NCBI RefSeq assembly: GCF_014695915.1
Contig: NZ_JACJPF010000111.1
Location: forward strand, 1 to 64,000
DNA from: Trichocoleus sp. FACHB-40
GTDB taxonomy: Bacteria > Cyanobacteriota > Cyanobacteriia > Cyanobacteriales > FACHB-T130
Length of the DNA: 64,000 nucleotides
Direction of reading: 5' to 3'
Position numbers and translations under genes: made by a program
Shown: one piece after another, positions 35,782 through 43,646 of the stretch
Position numbering within the stretch: position 1 is the stretch's first letter
How the letters are laid out: each line of letters starts with the position of its first letter
Notes under the pieces: model-generated
What the model was told of the DNA's origin: nothing
Seen by the model: only the letters and a program-made list of their open reading frames with translations
Databases searched by the model: none

Positions 35782-36009
35782 TTGTATGTAAGGCAAGTAA
35801 CATTTTGTGATAAAAAATATAGGTCTAGTTTCGTCAATAAGACCTACCTAATGATAATACTACCCACATTCCACCAAAACCGCTTAAAAAGTCAATTGAG
35901 TTTAGCAGAATACCTGTTCCTAAAAATTTTGCTTAATCTATTACACAGGGCAAGCGCATCTCAAATGCTATTGACAAGCGGGTTGAGAGTTTTCATCAAT
36001 TTGGGTTAA
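35782..36009 (+). pseudogene. Second IS4-like transposase N-terminal fragment
   Basis: From about 35848 the frame encodes MIILPTFHQNRLKSQLSLAE then YLFLKILLNLL, aligning with the N-terminus of the fragment at 35409. After that the similarity stops. It represents a second, independently decayed copy. Confidence 0.55.
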
Positions 36010-36173
36010 ACAAGCAGCCAAAATCTTGAGCATGTAATTATTATCCATAGCAGCTTGATTCGATTTTGACGAGTGCTACGCCCTTAAAGATTGTTCTCGA
36101 TTTTAACCCAATGCAGTCGATTTTCAATCTGCCAATGTCCTTCAGTGAGGCTAATCGTTGTCCTGTGGCGCTC
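36006..36173 (-). pseudogene. C-terminal fragment of an ISAs1-like transposase
   Basis: Reading the minus strand from 36173 gives ERHRTTISLTEGHWQIENRL then HWVK, followed by a stop and a degenerate tail. GHWQIENRLHWVK is the diagnostic block near the C-terminus of ISAs1 / H-repeat DDE transposases. No other part of the gene is present. Confidence 0.7.
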
Positions 36174-36322
36174 AGGCTAGTGCAGCTTGGCAAAAATAAG
36201 TGGCCCCACTCAACGGAGAACCGCTATATATCAAAGCCTAGATGTCTTCTGCGATGCAAACAGGTAAAATCAGCAAGCATGGAAGTTAGCCAGCAAACAG
36301 AGAAATCCGGGAGTAATAAACT

Positions 36323-37903
36323 ATGAGATTCGTGTCCGACCCACCGATATCACTCAAAATCCGCAAAATGAAGGAGCGGGTGCGGTGGCTGGAACCGAGT
36401 CTTGTGGAGCGGGGAATCGATCAAACCCGGATGGTTTTAGATGATGGCGGCTCTGAGAGTCCAGAGTTTTCATTTTTAGTCGTCGGTGATAGTGGTTCTG
36501 GTGCCTATCGGGGAGAAAATCCTCAACGACAAGTTGCAGAACTAATGCTGCCCCACCGCGAAGAGAGTCGTTTCGTCTTGCACACCGGGGACGTGATCTA
36601 TCTGGTTGGCTCCAGCGAATACTACCTGAAAAACTTCATTTCTCCCTACCGAGAATTTTTGGTGGGGGGTGAACAACCAGAGCGCATTACTTATGACCAG
36701 ATGGTCTTCAATACGCCGTTTCTTCCTGTACTAGGGAACCACGATTACTATGACGTGCCGATTATCTACGGTCTGATAGCACACGCGGCTCTGCCACTGC
36801 GCCGCCTGTTAAAGTCGAAGTTAGATGGCGGCTTCGACATTAGCTGGCATGGTTCGGGACAGGGCAATGCCTATGCACGGGCGTTTCTTGACTACCTGAA
36901 GGCGTTTGACCCCAAGGGAGAATTGGAACATCATCTAGACAGCCATTACACTGCCAAAACCGAAACAGGTCGCTGTCTTCGTTATCAACCGGGACGCTTT
37001 ACCCGCTTACCTAACCGCTATTACACCTTCCGTAGCGGCGGGATTGATTTCTTTGCACTTGACTCAAATACTTTTAACGCACCATCACCGCTTCCAGCCA
37101 CAAAAGAGGGGGACGCTTACCGCCAGGAACTGGAAAAGCGTCGGGATGACCTGGAGCGGCAAAAACTGCAAATTATTGAAGCTTCATCTGAACTTGACTC
37201 TAACCAACCTGACGATGCGGAACAGCTTGATGACAATCGTACCAAGCTAGAGCAAATCGATGAGCTTCTGCTTGATATTGAGAAACAACTAGCAGCTGAC
37301 GAAACAACTGTCATTGACCTGGAACAACTAAACTGGCTGCGACAAAAGCTAATTGAATCTTGGAATACAGCCCAGGTGCGTGGACGTGTGATTTATTTTC
37401 ACCATCCCCCCTATGTCACAGAAGCGACAAAGTGGCACCAAGCACAAACTTTAGCGATTCGCCACCGACTCCGCCAGGTGCTGGATGCGGTGGCTAATGC
37501 AGTTGGCAAACAGGCGGCGGGGCGTCCCCTGGTCGATCTAATTCTCAGCGGTCATGCTCACTGCTTGGAATATATCCGTACTGGCGATACTGGACACGCA
37601 GATTCCAACCTGAATTGGATCGTGTGTGGTGGCAGCGGTTACAGCCTCCGCCGCCAACGCTCCGAAGGATCGGAATTGACAGAAACCTTTCGGAATAGTC
37701 AGAGCGATCGCACCCGCTTGGTAGCGAAATCATTGCTTTTTGTCGGGCGCAGTGGTCAAGGTTTCTACAAACGACGACCGTACTCGTTTTTGCGGATCGA
37801 TGTCCAAGACGGTCGCCCCCCTAAGTTTAAAATTCGACCGTTTATCGCTGAGAAATATAGAAAACAGTGGAACAGTAGCGAACTTGAACCGTTTGCAATT
37901 TAA
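36323..37903 (+). CDS. Calcineurin-like metallophosphoesterase
   Basis: A 526-residue phosphoesterase with the usual metal-binding blocks: FLVVGDSGSGAY (D-x-x), VLHTGDVIYLVG (GD), LPVLGNHDYYD (GNHD) and LILSGHAHCLEYI (GHAH). A charged coiled-coil insertion (about 265-335; EKRRDDLERQKLQIIEASSE) sits between the GNHD and the C-terminal histidine block. No signal peptide. Such proteins resemble purple-acid-phosphatase-like and other cytosolic phosphodiesterases; the substrate is unknown. Upstream lies the transposase graveyard, so the promoter may come from recently rearranged DNA. Confidence 0.85.
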   Translation: MRFVSDPPISLKIRKMKERVRWLEPSLVERGIDQTRMVLDDGGSESPEFSFLVVGDSGSGAYRGENPQRQVAELMLPHREESRFVLHTGDVIYLVGSSEYYLKNFISPYREFLVGGEQPERITYDQMVFNTPFLPVLGNHDYYDVPIIYGLIAHAALPLRRLLKSKLDGGFDISWHGSGQGNAYARAFLDYLKAFDPKGELEHHLDSHYTAKTETGRCLRYQPGRFTRLPNRYYTFRSGGIDFFALDSNTFNAPSPLPATKEGDAYRQELEKRRDDLERQKLQIIEASSELDSNQPDDAEQLDDNRTKLEQIDELLLDIEKQLAADETTVIDLEQLNWLRQKLIESWNTAQVRGRVIYFHHPPYVTEATKWHQAQTLAIRHRLRQVLDAVANAVGKQAAGRPLVDLILSGHAHCLEYIRTGDTGHADSNLNWIVCGGSGYSLRRQRSEGSELTETFRNSQSDRTRLVAKSLLFVGRSGQGFYKRRPYSFLRIDVQDGRPPKFKIRPFIAEKYRKQWNSSELEPFAI

Positions 37904-38004
37904 CTTTTGGCTTTGATCTCAGATAGGGGTTTGCAATTGGGTGTACTACATTCTGACCTCTCGCCACCTCCCCTGCGTTACCCGCATCTGACACACTCAG
38001 TTTA

Positions 38005-39036
38005 TTAAGTTTCCAAGCCATCAACAGAGGCTACTGGCAAGGCTACCGGAGGATTTGGGTCGTCTTTTCGCTTGTAGCTAGGCATATCTGCTGCTGGCAC
38101 AATAACTTTAAGCGCGTGCTTGATGCTTTTGAGGGTGACTGGCAATTCTCCCAGAGGATGACCGTCGATGTGGACTGGTAACTTCGCCTTTGATGTTAGT
38201 CTTACCTCTGCAACTTGGTAAGTTTCGATTTTAGAACTGCGATGATATTGTCCCTTGCTAATTGACCAGAAGTGACGAATCAGTTCCCATTTACTAAAGT
38301 CGCGGAAGACGCTCACCGTCAGCAGACCATCATCCATGATGGCATCTGGAGCTACAGTAAAACCAGTACCGTAATAAGGGCCGTTGGCGATCGCTACCAG
38401 CAAAGCTTCTATCCGAAACTTGCGTCGGTTGCGTCCCACTCGCCGCAGCAAAAATCGCCGCCGAGAGACAGGTTGAACGATAGCCTCAGATATTGGACGG
38501 TCAAGCTGGATATTTAGCCGTTGCGGTTTATAGCCAATTGCCAGTTGAGCAGCTTGGAGCATCCGACCCCAACGCCCACCTTTGATTTCTTCACCTAATG
38601 GAAACAAGGCTGCATCCAGTCCCACACCAGCCGCCTCAAAGAAGTAATTTTCGTTGTTGGCTTGACCTACATCAATGCTCTTAATTTCACCGTGCGCCAA
38701 CACAGCGCAAGCTTCGGCGACATCGGTTGGCAGGTTGAGGCTGCGGGCGATATTGTTATAGGTGCCTATGGGGATAATGCCGAGCGGAATTGGTGCGTGG
38801 ATTAAGCCTTTGGCAACTTCACTTACAGTTCCATCGCCACCACCGACAACAACCATGTCGTAGCCTTCTTCTACTGCTCGCTGTGCAATCAAGGAAGGTG
38901 ACTCTGAAGCAGTAGTAAATGCCAGGTCAGCTCGAATATCTTGGGCTTCCATCCCCGCGATGATTTCGGGCAGCTTCATCGGGTTGGGCTGAGTATCGCC
39001 CGAAATCGGGTTCATGATCAGGCGAGCGCGCTTCAT
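38005..39036 (-). CDS. YegS/DagK-type diacylglycerol or lipid kinase
   Basis: A 343-residue lipid kinase of the YegS/Rv2252/BmrU family. The N-terminal catalytic domain shows RARLIMNPISGD and MVVVGGGDGTVSEVAKGLI (GGGDGT nucleotide motif), then PLGIIPIGTYNNIARSL, where most relatives have GTxNDxAR. The C-terminal beta-rich domain has VDVGQ-like SIDVGQANNENYFFEAAG and VHIDGHPLGELPV. It would phosphorylate diacylglycerol or a similar lipid at the membrane face. It is convergent with the phosphoesterase and divergent from proA. Confidence 0.88.
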   Translation of the reverse strand: MKRARLIMNPISGDTQPNPMKLPEIIAGMEAQDIRADLAFTTASESPSLIAQRAVEEGYDMVVVGGGDGTVSEVAKGLIHAPIPLGIIPIGTYNNIARSLNLPTDVAEACAVLAHGEIKSIDVGQANNENYFFEAAGVGLDAALFPLGEEIKGGRWGRMLQAAQLAIGYKPQRLNIQLDRPISEAIVQPVSRRRFLLRRVGRNRRKFRIEALLVAIANGPYYGTGFTVAPDAIMDDGLLTVSVFRDFSKWELIRHFWSISKGQYHRSSKIETYQVAEVRLTSKAKLPVHIDGHPLGELPVTLKSIKHALKVIVPAADMPSYKRKDDPNPPVALPVASVDGLET

Positions 39037-39369
39037 GTAGAGGTTGTTGCAGAGTGGGTAACTATTAGACTCGTAGAGCTGCTAGTTTTAGGTTCACCTT
39101 AGCACACACAACTAGCGGTTTTGGGTAGAATACCAAAGTTGCTAGGTTAAAGCGCGATTGACTTAAGAAAGCCAAACTTTCAACAAGATTGATTTTGCAC
39201 AATTATTTTGTACTGTGGCAGTGGCCAGAATTCACCCTGTAGTAAAATTAAACTTTTATATCTCTGCAATTATCAACATCTAAAGGTGCCGTCAGGCAAG
39301 ATGTAAGTAAAGGCATACAGAGATTTTTCGCTAGACTTTGGCTTGCACGGCGGTACTCGATTCAATACT
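39037..39369. other. Divergent promoter region between lipid kinase and proA
   Basis: About 330 bases upstream of both genes. It is AT-rich around 39190-39270. No operator, riboswitch or repeat was recognised. Confidence 0.4.
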
Positions 39370-40677
39370 ATGACTGCTTCCCAGATTGCTTCTTCATCCA
39401 TAATTGACGACATTGCTCGACTCACCCGCGAAGCTGCGCGTCAGCTGGCGCTTCTCTCAACCGATGCTAAAAATCAAGCAATCGTGGCGATCGCGATCGC
39501 GCTTGAAGCCGCAACACCTGAAATTTTGGCGGCTAACGCGGCTGATTGCAAGGCGGCGGAGGCGGCGGGAATTCCTAAACCGCTTTATGCTCGGTTAAAG
39601 TTGGATGAGACAAAATTGCAGGGCGCGATCGCGGGTGTGCGAGATGTGGGACGCTTGAGCGATCCTGTCGGCGCAGTCCAAATTCATCGGGAACTAGATA
39701 CAGGTTTAATTCTCAAGCGCATAACTTGTCCTCTAGGTGTTCTAGGAGTGATTTTTGAAGCGCGTCCGGATGCAGTAATGCAAATTTCTACTCTGGCGAT
39801 TAAATCCGGCAATGGTGTCATTCTCAAAGGTGGACAGGAAGCAGTGCGTTCTTGCGAAGCTTTAGTAAAAGCAATTCGTCAAGGACTAACCCAAACTGGC
39901 ATTAATCCAGATGTTGTGCAGTTGCTAACTACCAGAGAAGAAACGCTGGAATTGCTGAAGTTAGATCAGTATGTGGATTTAATTATTCCTAGAGGTTCTA
40001 ACTCATTTGTCCGATTTGTGCAGAATAACACTCGGATTCCGGTCTTGGGTCATGCAGAAGGAATTTGTCATGTATATGTGGATGAAGCTGCTGATATTGA
40101 GAAAGCTGTAGCCATTACCGTAGATGCCAAAACCCACTATCCAGCCGCTTGCAATGCTTTAGAAACGCTGCTGGTGCATAACGCGATCGCTTCCGAATTT
40201 TTGCCGAAAGTTGCTAAATCTTTGCAAGCAAAAAATGTGGAATTGCGGGGAGATGAGAAAACCTGCGAAATTCTAGACATTGCAGCTGCTACAGAAGCAG
40301 ACTGGGTGACAGAATACAGCGATTTAATTCTCTCTATTAAAGTTGTGCATTCCTTGGAGGACGCGATTAACCACATCAACACTTATGGCTCAAAGCATAC
40401 AGATGCTATTGTGACCGAAAATTCTGAAGCTGCTGCAACATTTCTCGCTCAAGTTGATGCTGCTGGTGTCTTCCACAACTGTTCCACTCGCTTTTCTGAT
40501 GGCTTCCGCTACGGATTCGGTGCAGAAGTGGGAATTAGCACTCAAAAAATGCCGCCTCGCGGGCCAGTCGGTTTAGAAGGATTGGTGACATACAAATATC
40601 AAATTGTAGGTGATGGGCATATTGCCGCCACCTACAGCGGTGCAGATGCCAAACCTTTTATCCATCGCGATTTGTAA
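39370..40677 (+). CDS. proA: Gamma-glutamyl phosphate reductase
   Basis: A 435-residue ProA, the second step of proline synthesis, reducing gamma-glutamyl phosphate to the semialdehyde with NADPH. Family blocks: [20 protein letters not shown] at the start, [40 protein letters not shown], the catalytic Cys in [14 protein letters not shown], and [23 protein letters not shown] 39370 is preferred over the TTG at 39343. Length is normal. Confidence 0.96.
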   Translation: MTASQIASSSIIDDIARLTREAARQLALLSTDAKNQAIVAIAIALEAATPEILAANAADCKAAEAAGIPKPLYARLKLDETKLQGAIAGVRDVGRLSDPVGAVQIHRELDTGLILKRITCPLGVLGVIFEARPDAVMQISTLAIKSGNGVILKGGQEAVRSCEALVKAIRQGLTQTGINPDVVQLLTTREETLELLKLDQYVDLIIPRGSNSFVRFVQNNTRIPVLGHAEGICHVYVDEAADIEKAVAITVDAKTHYPAACNALETLLVHNAIASEFLPKVAKSLQAKNVELRGDEKTCEILDIAAATEADWVTEYSDLILSIKVVHSLEDAINHINTYGSKHTDAIVTENSEAAATFLAQVDAAGVFHNCSTRFSDGFRYGFGAEVGISTQKMPPRGPVGLEGLVTYKYQIVGDGHIAATYSGADAKPFIHRDL

Positions 40678-40841
40678 TCTCTCGTTCCCAGGTGGAGCTT
40701 GGGAATGCCAATCAGCCGACTTTCTACTAAGAAATTCGTATAGTTCTACCTTATAAGCTTGCGATTAAACTTGCAGAATTTCGGAACCAGAGGCAGAGCC
40801 TTTACGAGTGCATTCCCTGGTTCTAGCCGGGGAGCGAGAGA
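40678..40841. mobile_element. MITE-like element with CTCTCG-TCCC ends
   Basis: The left end CTCTCGTTCCCAGGTGGAGC then TTGGGAATGC is matched by the reverse complement of the right end, CTCTCGCTCCCCGGCTAGAA then CCAGGGAATGC, over about 30 bases with several mismatches. It lies between proA and the bestrophin gene, starts right at the proA stop, and encodes nothing. The ends resemble those of the element at 43455-43640 (TCTCGTT-CCAGT). Confidence 0.7.
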
Positions 40842-40862
40842 ATGGCTAAGGGCTAATAATTA

Positions 40863-41795
40863 ATGATTAATGACGAATTAAACTGGTTTGCAATGGCTTT
40901 ACAATTGCGGGGGTCAGTGGCTCCCATCATTTTTCCTCGTGTTTTGTTGTGCGGAGGATTTGGCTTTTTAATTTCTCTATTTTATTATTGGGGATTACCC
41001 GTATCAGAGAATAGTTTGGCTAGCTTAGTTACTAATGTTGTCTACAACTTGGTATTAGGTTTATTATTGGTTTTTCGGACAAACACGGCTTACGATAGGT
41101 TCTGGGAAGGTAGGAAATCATGGGGTATTTTAGTTGTGAATGTCCGCAACTTAGCGCGTCAGATTCGGGTAGCGATCGCTACTACAGAACGGATAGATAA
41201 AGAAAACAAAGATTCAACGCTGCGCCTATTGGGTGCTTTTGCGATCGCTACTAAATTACAGTTGCGCCAAGAACCGATAAGCGAGTTGGAAGATATAATT
41301 ACCCCATCCCAATCGCTCAAGCTCAAAAGTGTGAAAAATCCCCCGTTAGAAGTTGCTCTTTGGATTGGCGATTACCTACAACAGCAGCATAACCGAAATT
41401 TATTAAGTAGCAATCAGTTGATTGCTATGAACGAATTGCTAGATAAAATGGTAGAAGCTTTAACTGGCTGCGAACGCATTTTAAAAACGCCAATTCCTTT
41501 AGCTTATTCTATCTACCTGAAGCGATTATTGCTAATATATTGCTTTTTGTTACCTTTTCAATTAGTTGCAAAATCGGGATGGTGGACAGCTATAATCGTT
41601 ATTTTACTAAGCTTTGTTTTGTTTGGAATCGAACAAATCGGCAATGAGATAGAGAATCCTTTCGGACATGATACTAATGATTTGCCATTAGATGAGATTT
41701 GTAGCTCAATGATTCAGAATATTGAGGATTTAATTGATAAACCTCAGGAGGCAGAAGTCTTAAGTGCGAATGTATCTGTACAGGATATAGCATAA
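40863..41795 (+). CDS. Bestrophin family (UPF0187) ion channel
   Basis: A 310-residue bestrophin-like membrane protein. Membrane segments are seen at about 20-45 and 55-75 (PRVLLCGGFGFLISLFYYWG, VVYNLVLGLLLVFRT) and about 215-255 (LLIYCFLLPFQLVAKSGWWT, AIIVILLSFVLFGIEQIG). FRTNTAYDRFWEGRKSWG and EIENPFGHDTNDLPLDEIC are the family signatures. Bacterial members form pentameric channels for cations or anions; in algae and plants relatives act at thylakoids. Ion selectivity cannot be read here. Confidence 0.88.
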   Translation: MINDELNWFAMALQLRGSVAPIIFPRVLLCGGFGFLISLFYYWGLPVSENSLASLVTNVVYNLVLGLLLVFRTNTAYDRFWEGRKSWGILVVNVRNLARQIRVAIATTERIDKENKDSTLRLLGAFAIATKLQLRQEPISELEDIITPSQSLKLKSVKNPPLEVALWIGDYLQQQHNRNLLSSNQLIAMNELLDKMVEALTGCERILKTPIPLAYSIYLKRLLLIYCFLLPFQLVAKSGWWTAIIVILLSFVLFGIEQIGNEIENPFGHDTNDLPLDEICSSMIQNIEDLIDKPQEAEVLSANVSVQDIA

Positions 41796-41830
41796 ATTTT
41801 GCCTTCTGAAAAATTAAACTCAAAATTGCA

Positions 41831-42196
41831 ATGGATAACATTCAGATAACAGGAATTCGCTGCTACGGCTACACAGGCTATTTACCAGAGGAACAGGTAC
41901 TGGGACAATGGTTTGAAGTGGACGTGACTTTATGGCTGGATTTGGCACCAGCGGGAAAAAGCGATGCTATAGAAGACACTCTGGATTATCGCACAGTGAT
42001 TTCAACAGTAAAGCATCTGGTAAAAACGTCTAAATTTGCCTTGGTGGAACGATTAATCAGCGCGATCGCATCGAACATCTTAGAATTAGAGCAAGTGACA
42101 CAAGTTCAAATTCGACTCAGCAAACCCGCCGCACCAATTCCAGACTTTGGCGGCAAAATCACCCTTGAAGTGACAAGAACGAAGGAAGAAGTCTAA
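41831..42196 (+). CDS. folB: Dihydroneopterin aldolase
   Basis: A 121-residue FolB of folate synthesis, cleaving dihydroneopterin to hydroxymethyldihydropterin and glycolaldehyde. Family features: IQITGIRCYGYTGYLPEEQV, DTLDYRTVISTVKHLV with the conserved D-Y, and FALVERLISAIASNIL with the catalytic Glu/Lys region, then KPAAPIPDFGGKITLEVTR. Length is normal. It lies 35 bases after the bestrophin gene, possibly in one transcript. Confidence 0.93.
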   Translation: MDNIQITGIRCYGYTGYLPEEQVLGQWFEVDVTLWLDLAPAGKSDAIEDTLDYRTVISTVKHLVKTSKFALVERLISAIASNILELEQVTQVQIRLSKPAAPIPDFGGKITLEVTRTKEEV

Positions 42197-42243
42197 TAGC
42201 TAATGGTTTATCGTTAATGATTATTAGCTATTAGCAACCTGAC
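42194..42243. repeat. Hairpin of TAATAGCTAAT repeats after folB
   Basis: TAATAGCTAAT (42194-42204, overlapping the folB stop) pairs perfectly with ATTAGCTATTA (42233-42243). It belongs to the GCTAATG short-repeat family seen in the cpc operon. It may act as a weak terminator. Confidence 0.6.
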
Positions 42244-42260
42244 CGAAAATAAAATTATTC

Positions 42261-43448
42261 ATGGGGAGAAAAAGCGTGACTTTTCGGATTTTAAGCTTTG
42301 ACGGTGGCGGTATTCGAGGCGTAATTGCTGCAACGATGCTGGCAACAATCGAAAAAATGATCGGCCAACCTTTAAATCAGTATTTCAACTTAATTGCTGG
42401 AACCTCTACGGGAGCAGTTTTGGCAGCAGGGATTGCCACAGGTCTTCAACCTTCCCAGATGGTGGAACTATACCAAAGAAAAGGTTCTAGAATCTTTCCC
42501 TATAGAAGCATTTGGTCGCCGCAACGGGCGGGATTAGTTCTTCAGTATGGAATTTCGGCTCCTAAGTATTCAGATAGCGGTTTAATTGCCGTTCTCAAAG
42601 AAGAATTCAAATACAAAAAACTGTCAGATATCACTTCAACAAATCTGCTGGTTACTGCCTACGATACAATTGGCCGGGAACCGCTGATTTTTAAAAGCTG
42701 GCGCAAAATTTTTGGCGATCTTCCTGTGTGGGAAGCGTGTGTTTGTTCTGCGTCTGCACCTACTTTTTTCCCTGCACACAGATTGGATCGGAAAGAAGAA
42801 GGCAAAGCTCAAGGTGGAGATATAAACACTATAACGCTGAGTCCAGAGGCAGCAGACGACAATAGTGATTACAATCAAATGCTTATTGAGATCGTCAGTG
42901 GTACGGGAAGGGGACAAACTCGTACTATCATCGGGTACAGAGGGACAATTCATCAGGCGATAGTTGATGAACCTTGGGCGGTGGTGCCTGACACTACTTC
43001 TATATACCGAGTGACGAAGGTATATTCAGTTATTGACGGCGGTGTAGGCGCAAATAATCCGACAGCTTGCGCGATCGCTGAAGCATTGCGACTTGGCTAT
43101 GAACCCAAGGATCTTTCTGTCCTCTCGGTGGGTACAGGAAGTCTTACCCGTGAAATTCCCCTAGAATCTGCTCAACAATGGGGTGCAACCCAATGGGCGT
43201 TACCAATTCTTGATGTAATTTTTGATGCCTCATCCGACATTAATAATTACATCGCTAAGCAGATTATTCAGGATAATCGTTACTTGCGTTTGCAATTCAG
43301 ATTAGATAGCAAATTGACCGGAAAACGCTTGAGTGACGATATAGATGATGCTAGTCCGGTGAATATTGCAAATCTGGTTGAAGCTGCAAGGGTTTACATC
43401 AGTCAACGACCAGTGCAAGAAGCGTTGATGAGTTTATTGAAATATTAA
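42261..43448 (+). CDS. Patatin-like phospholipase with an inserted module
   Basis: A 395-residue patatin-type lipid acyl hydrolase. The oxyanion glycine block is LSFDGGGIRGVIAATML near 11-27, the nucleophile is Ser49 in AGTSTGAV, and the second catalytic residue is Asp259 in VIDGGVGANNP. Between SAPTFFPAHR and DGG, where most family members have few residues, there is an extra segment of about 75 residues (177-253). Its core EIVSGTGRGQTRTIIGYRGT and VDEPWAVVPDTTSIYRV resembles a module common in phage structural proteins. A catalytic dyad is kept, so activity is likely. Function might be lipid turnover or defence; unknown. Confidence 0.88.
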   Translation: MGRKSVTFRILSFDGGGIRGVIAATMLATIEKMIGQPLNQYFNLIAGTSTGAVLAAGIATGLQPSQMVELYQRKGSRIFPYRSIWSPQRAGLVLQYGISAPKYSDSGLIAVLKEEFKYKKLSDITSTNLLVTAYDTIGREPLIFKSWRKIFGDLPVWEACVCSASAPTFFPAHRLDRKEEGKAQGGDINTITLSPEAADDNSDYNQMLIEIVSGTGRGQTRTIIGYRGTIHQAIVDEPWAVVPDTTSIYRVTKVYSVIDGGVGANNPTACAIAEALRLGYEPKDLSVLSVGTGSLTREIPLESAQQWGATQWALPILDVIFDASSDINNYIAKQIIQDNRYLRLQFRLDSKLTGKRLSDDIDDASPVNIANLVEAARVYISQRPVQEALMSLLKY

Positions 43449-43454
43449 GTTAAT

Positions 43455-43640
43455 ATTTCTCGTTTCTAGTCTCTGAGAGGACGTCTGAAAAGTAATAATT
43501 GAGACGCTTAGAGGGTGGAGATCCCCCTTTTTAAGGGGGACTAACACTTGATTCTCCCCCCTTTTCTCTAGCGCGGGGCTGAGGGGAATTAAACTAACTT
43601 TTGACACTTCTGGGACATCCTCTGACTGGGAACGAGAAAT
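43455..43640. mobile_element. MITE-like inverted-repeat element downstream of the patatin gene
   Basis: The left end ATTTCTCGTTTCTAGTCTCT then GAGAGGACGTC matches the reverse complement of the right end, ATTTCTCGTTCCCAGTCAGA then GGATGTCC, with small gaps. The ends continue into AAAAGT on both sides. The inside contains C-rich hairpins (CCCCCTTTTTAAGGGGG near 43523) of the family seen at 23139. It has no coding capacity. Confidence 0.7.
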
Positions 43641-43646
43641 ACGAAC

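Noticed and set aside
36066-36326. Plus-strand 86-residue frame before the phosphoesterase
   Set aside because: It is the antisense of the ISAs1 transposase fragment followed by unrelated spacer.
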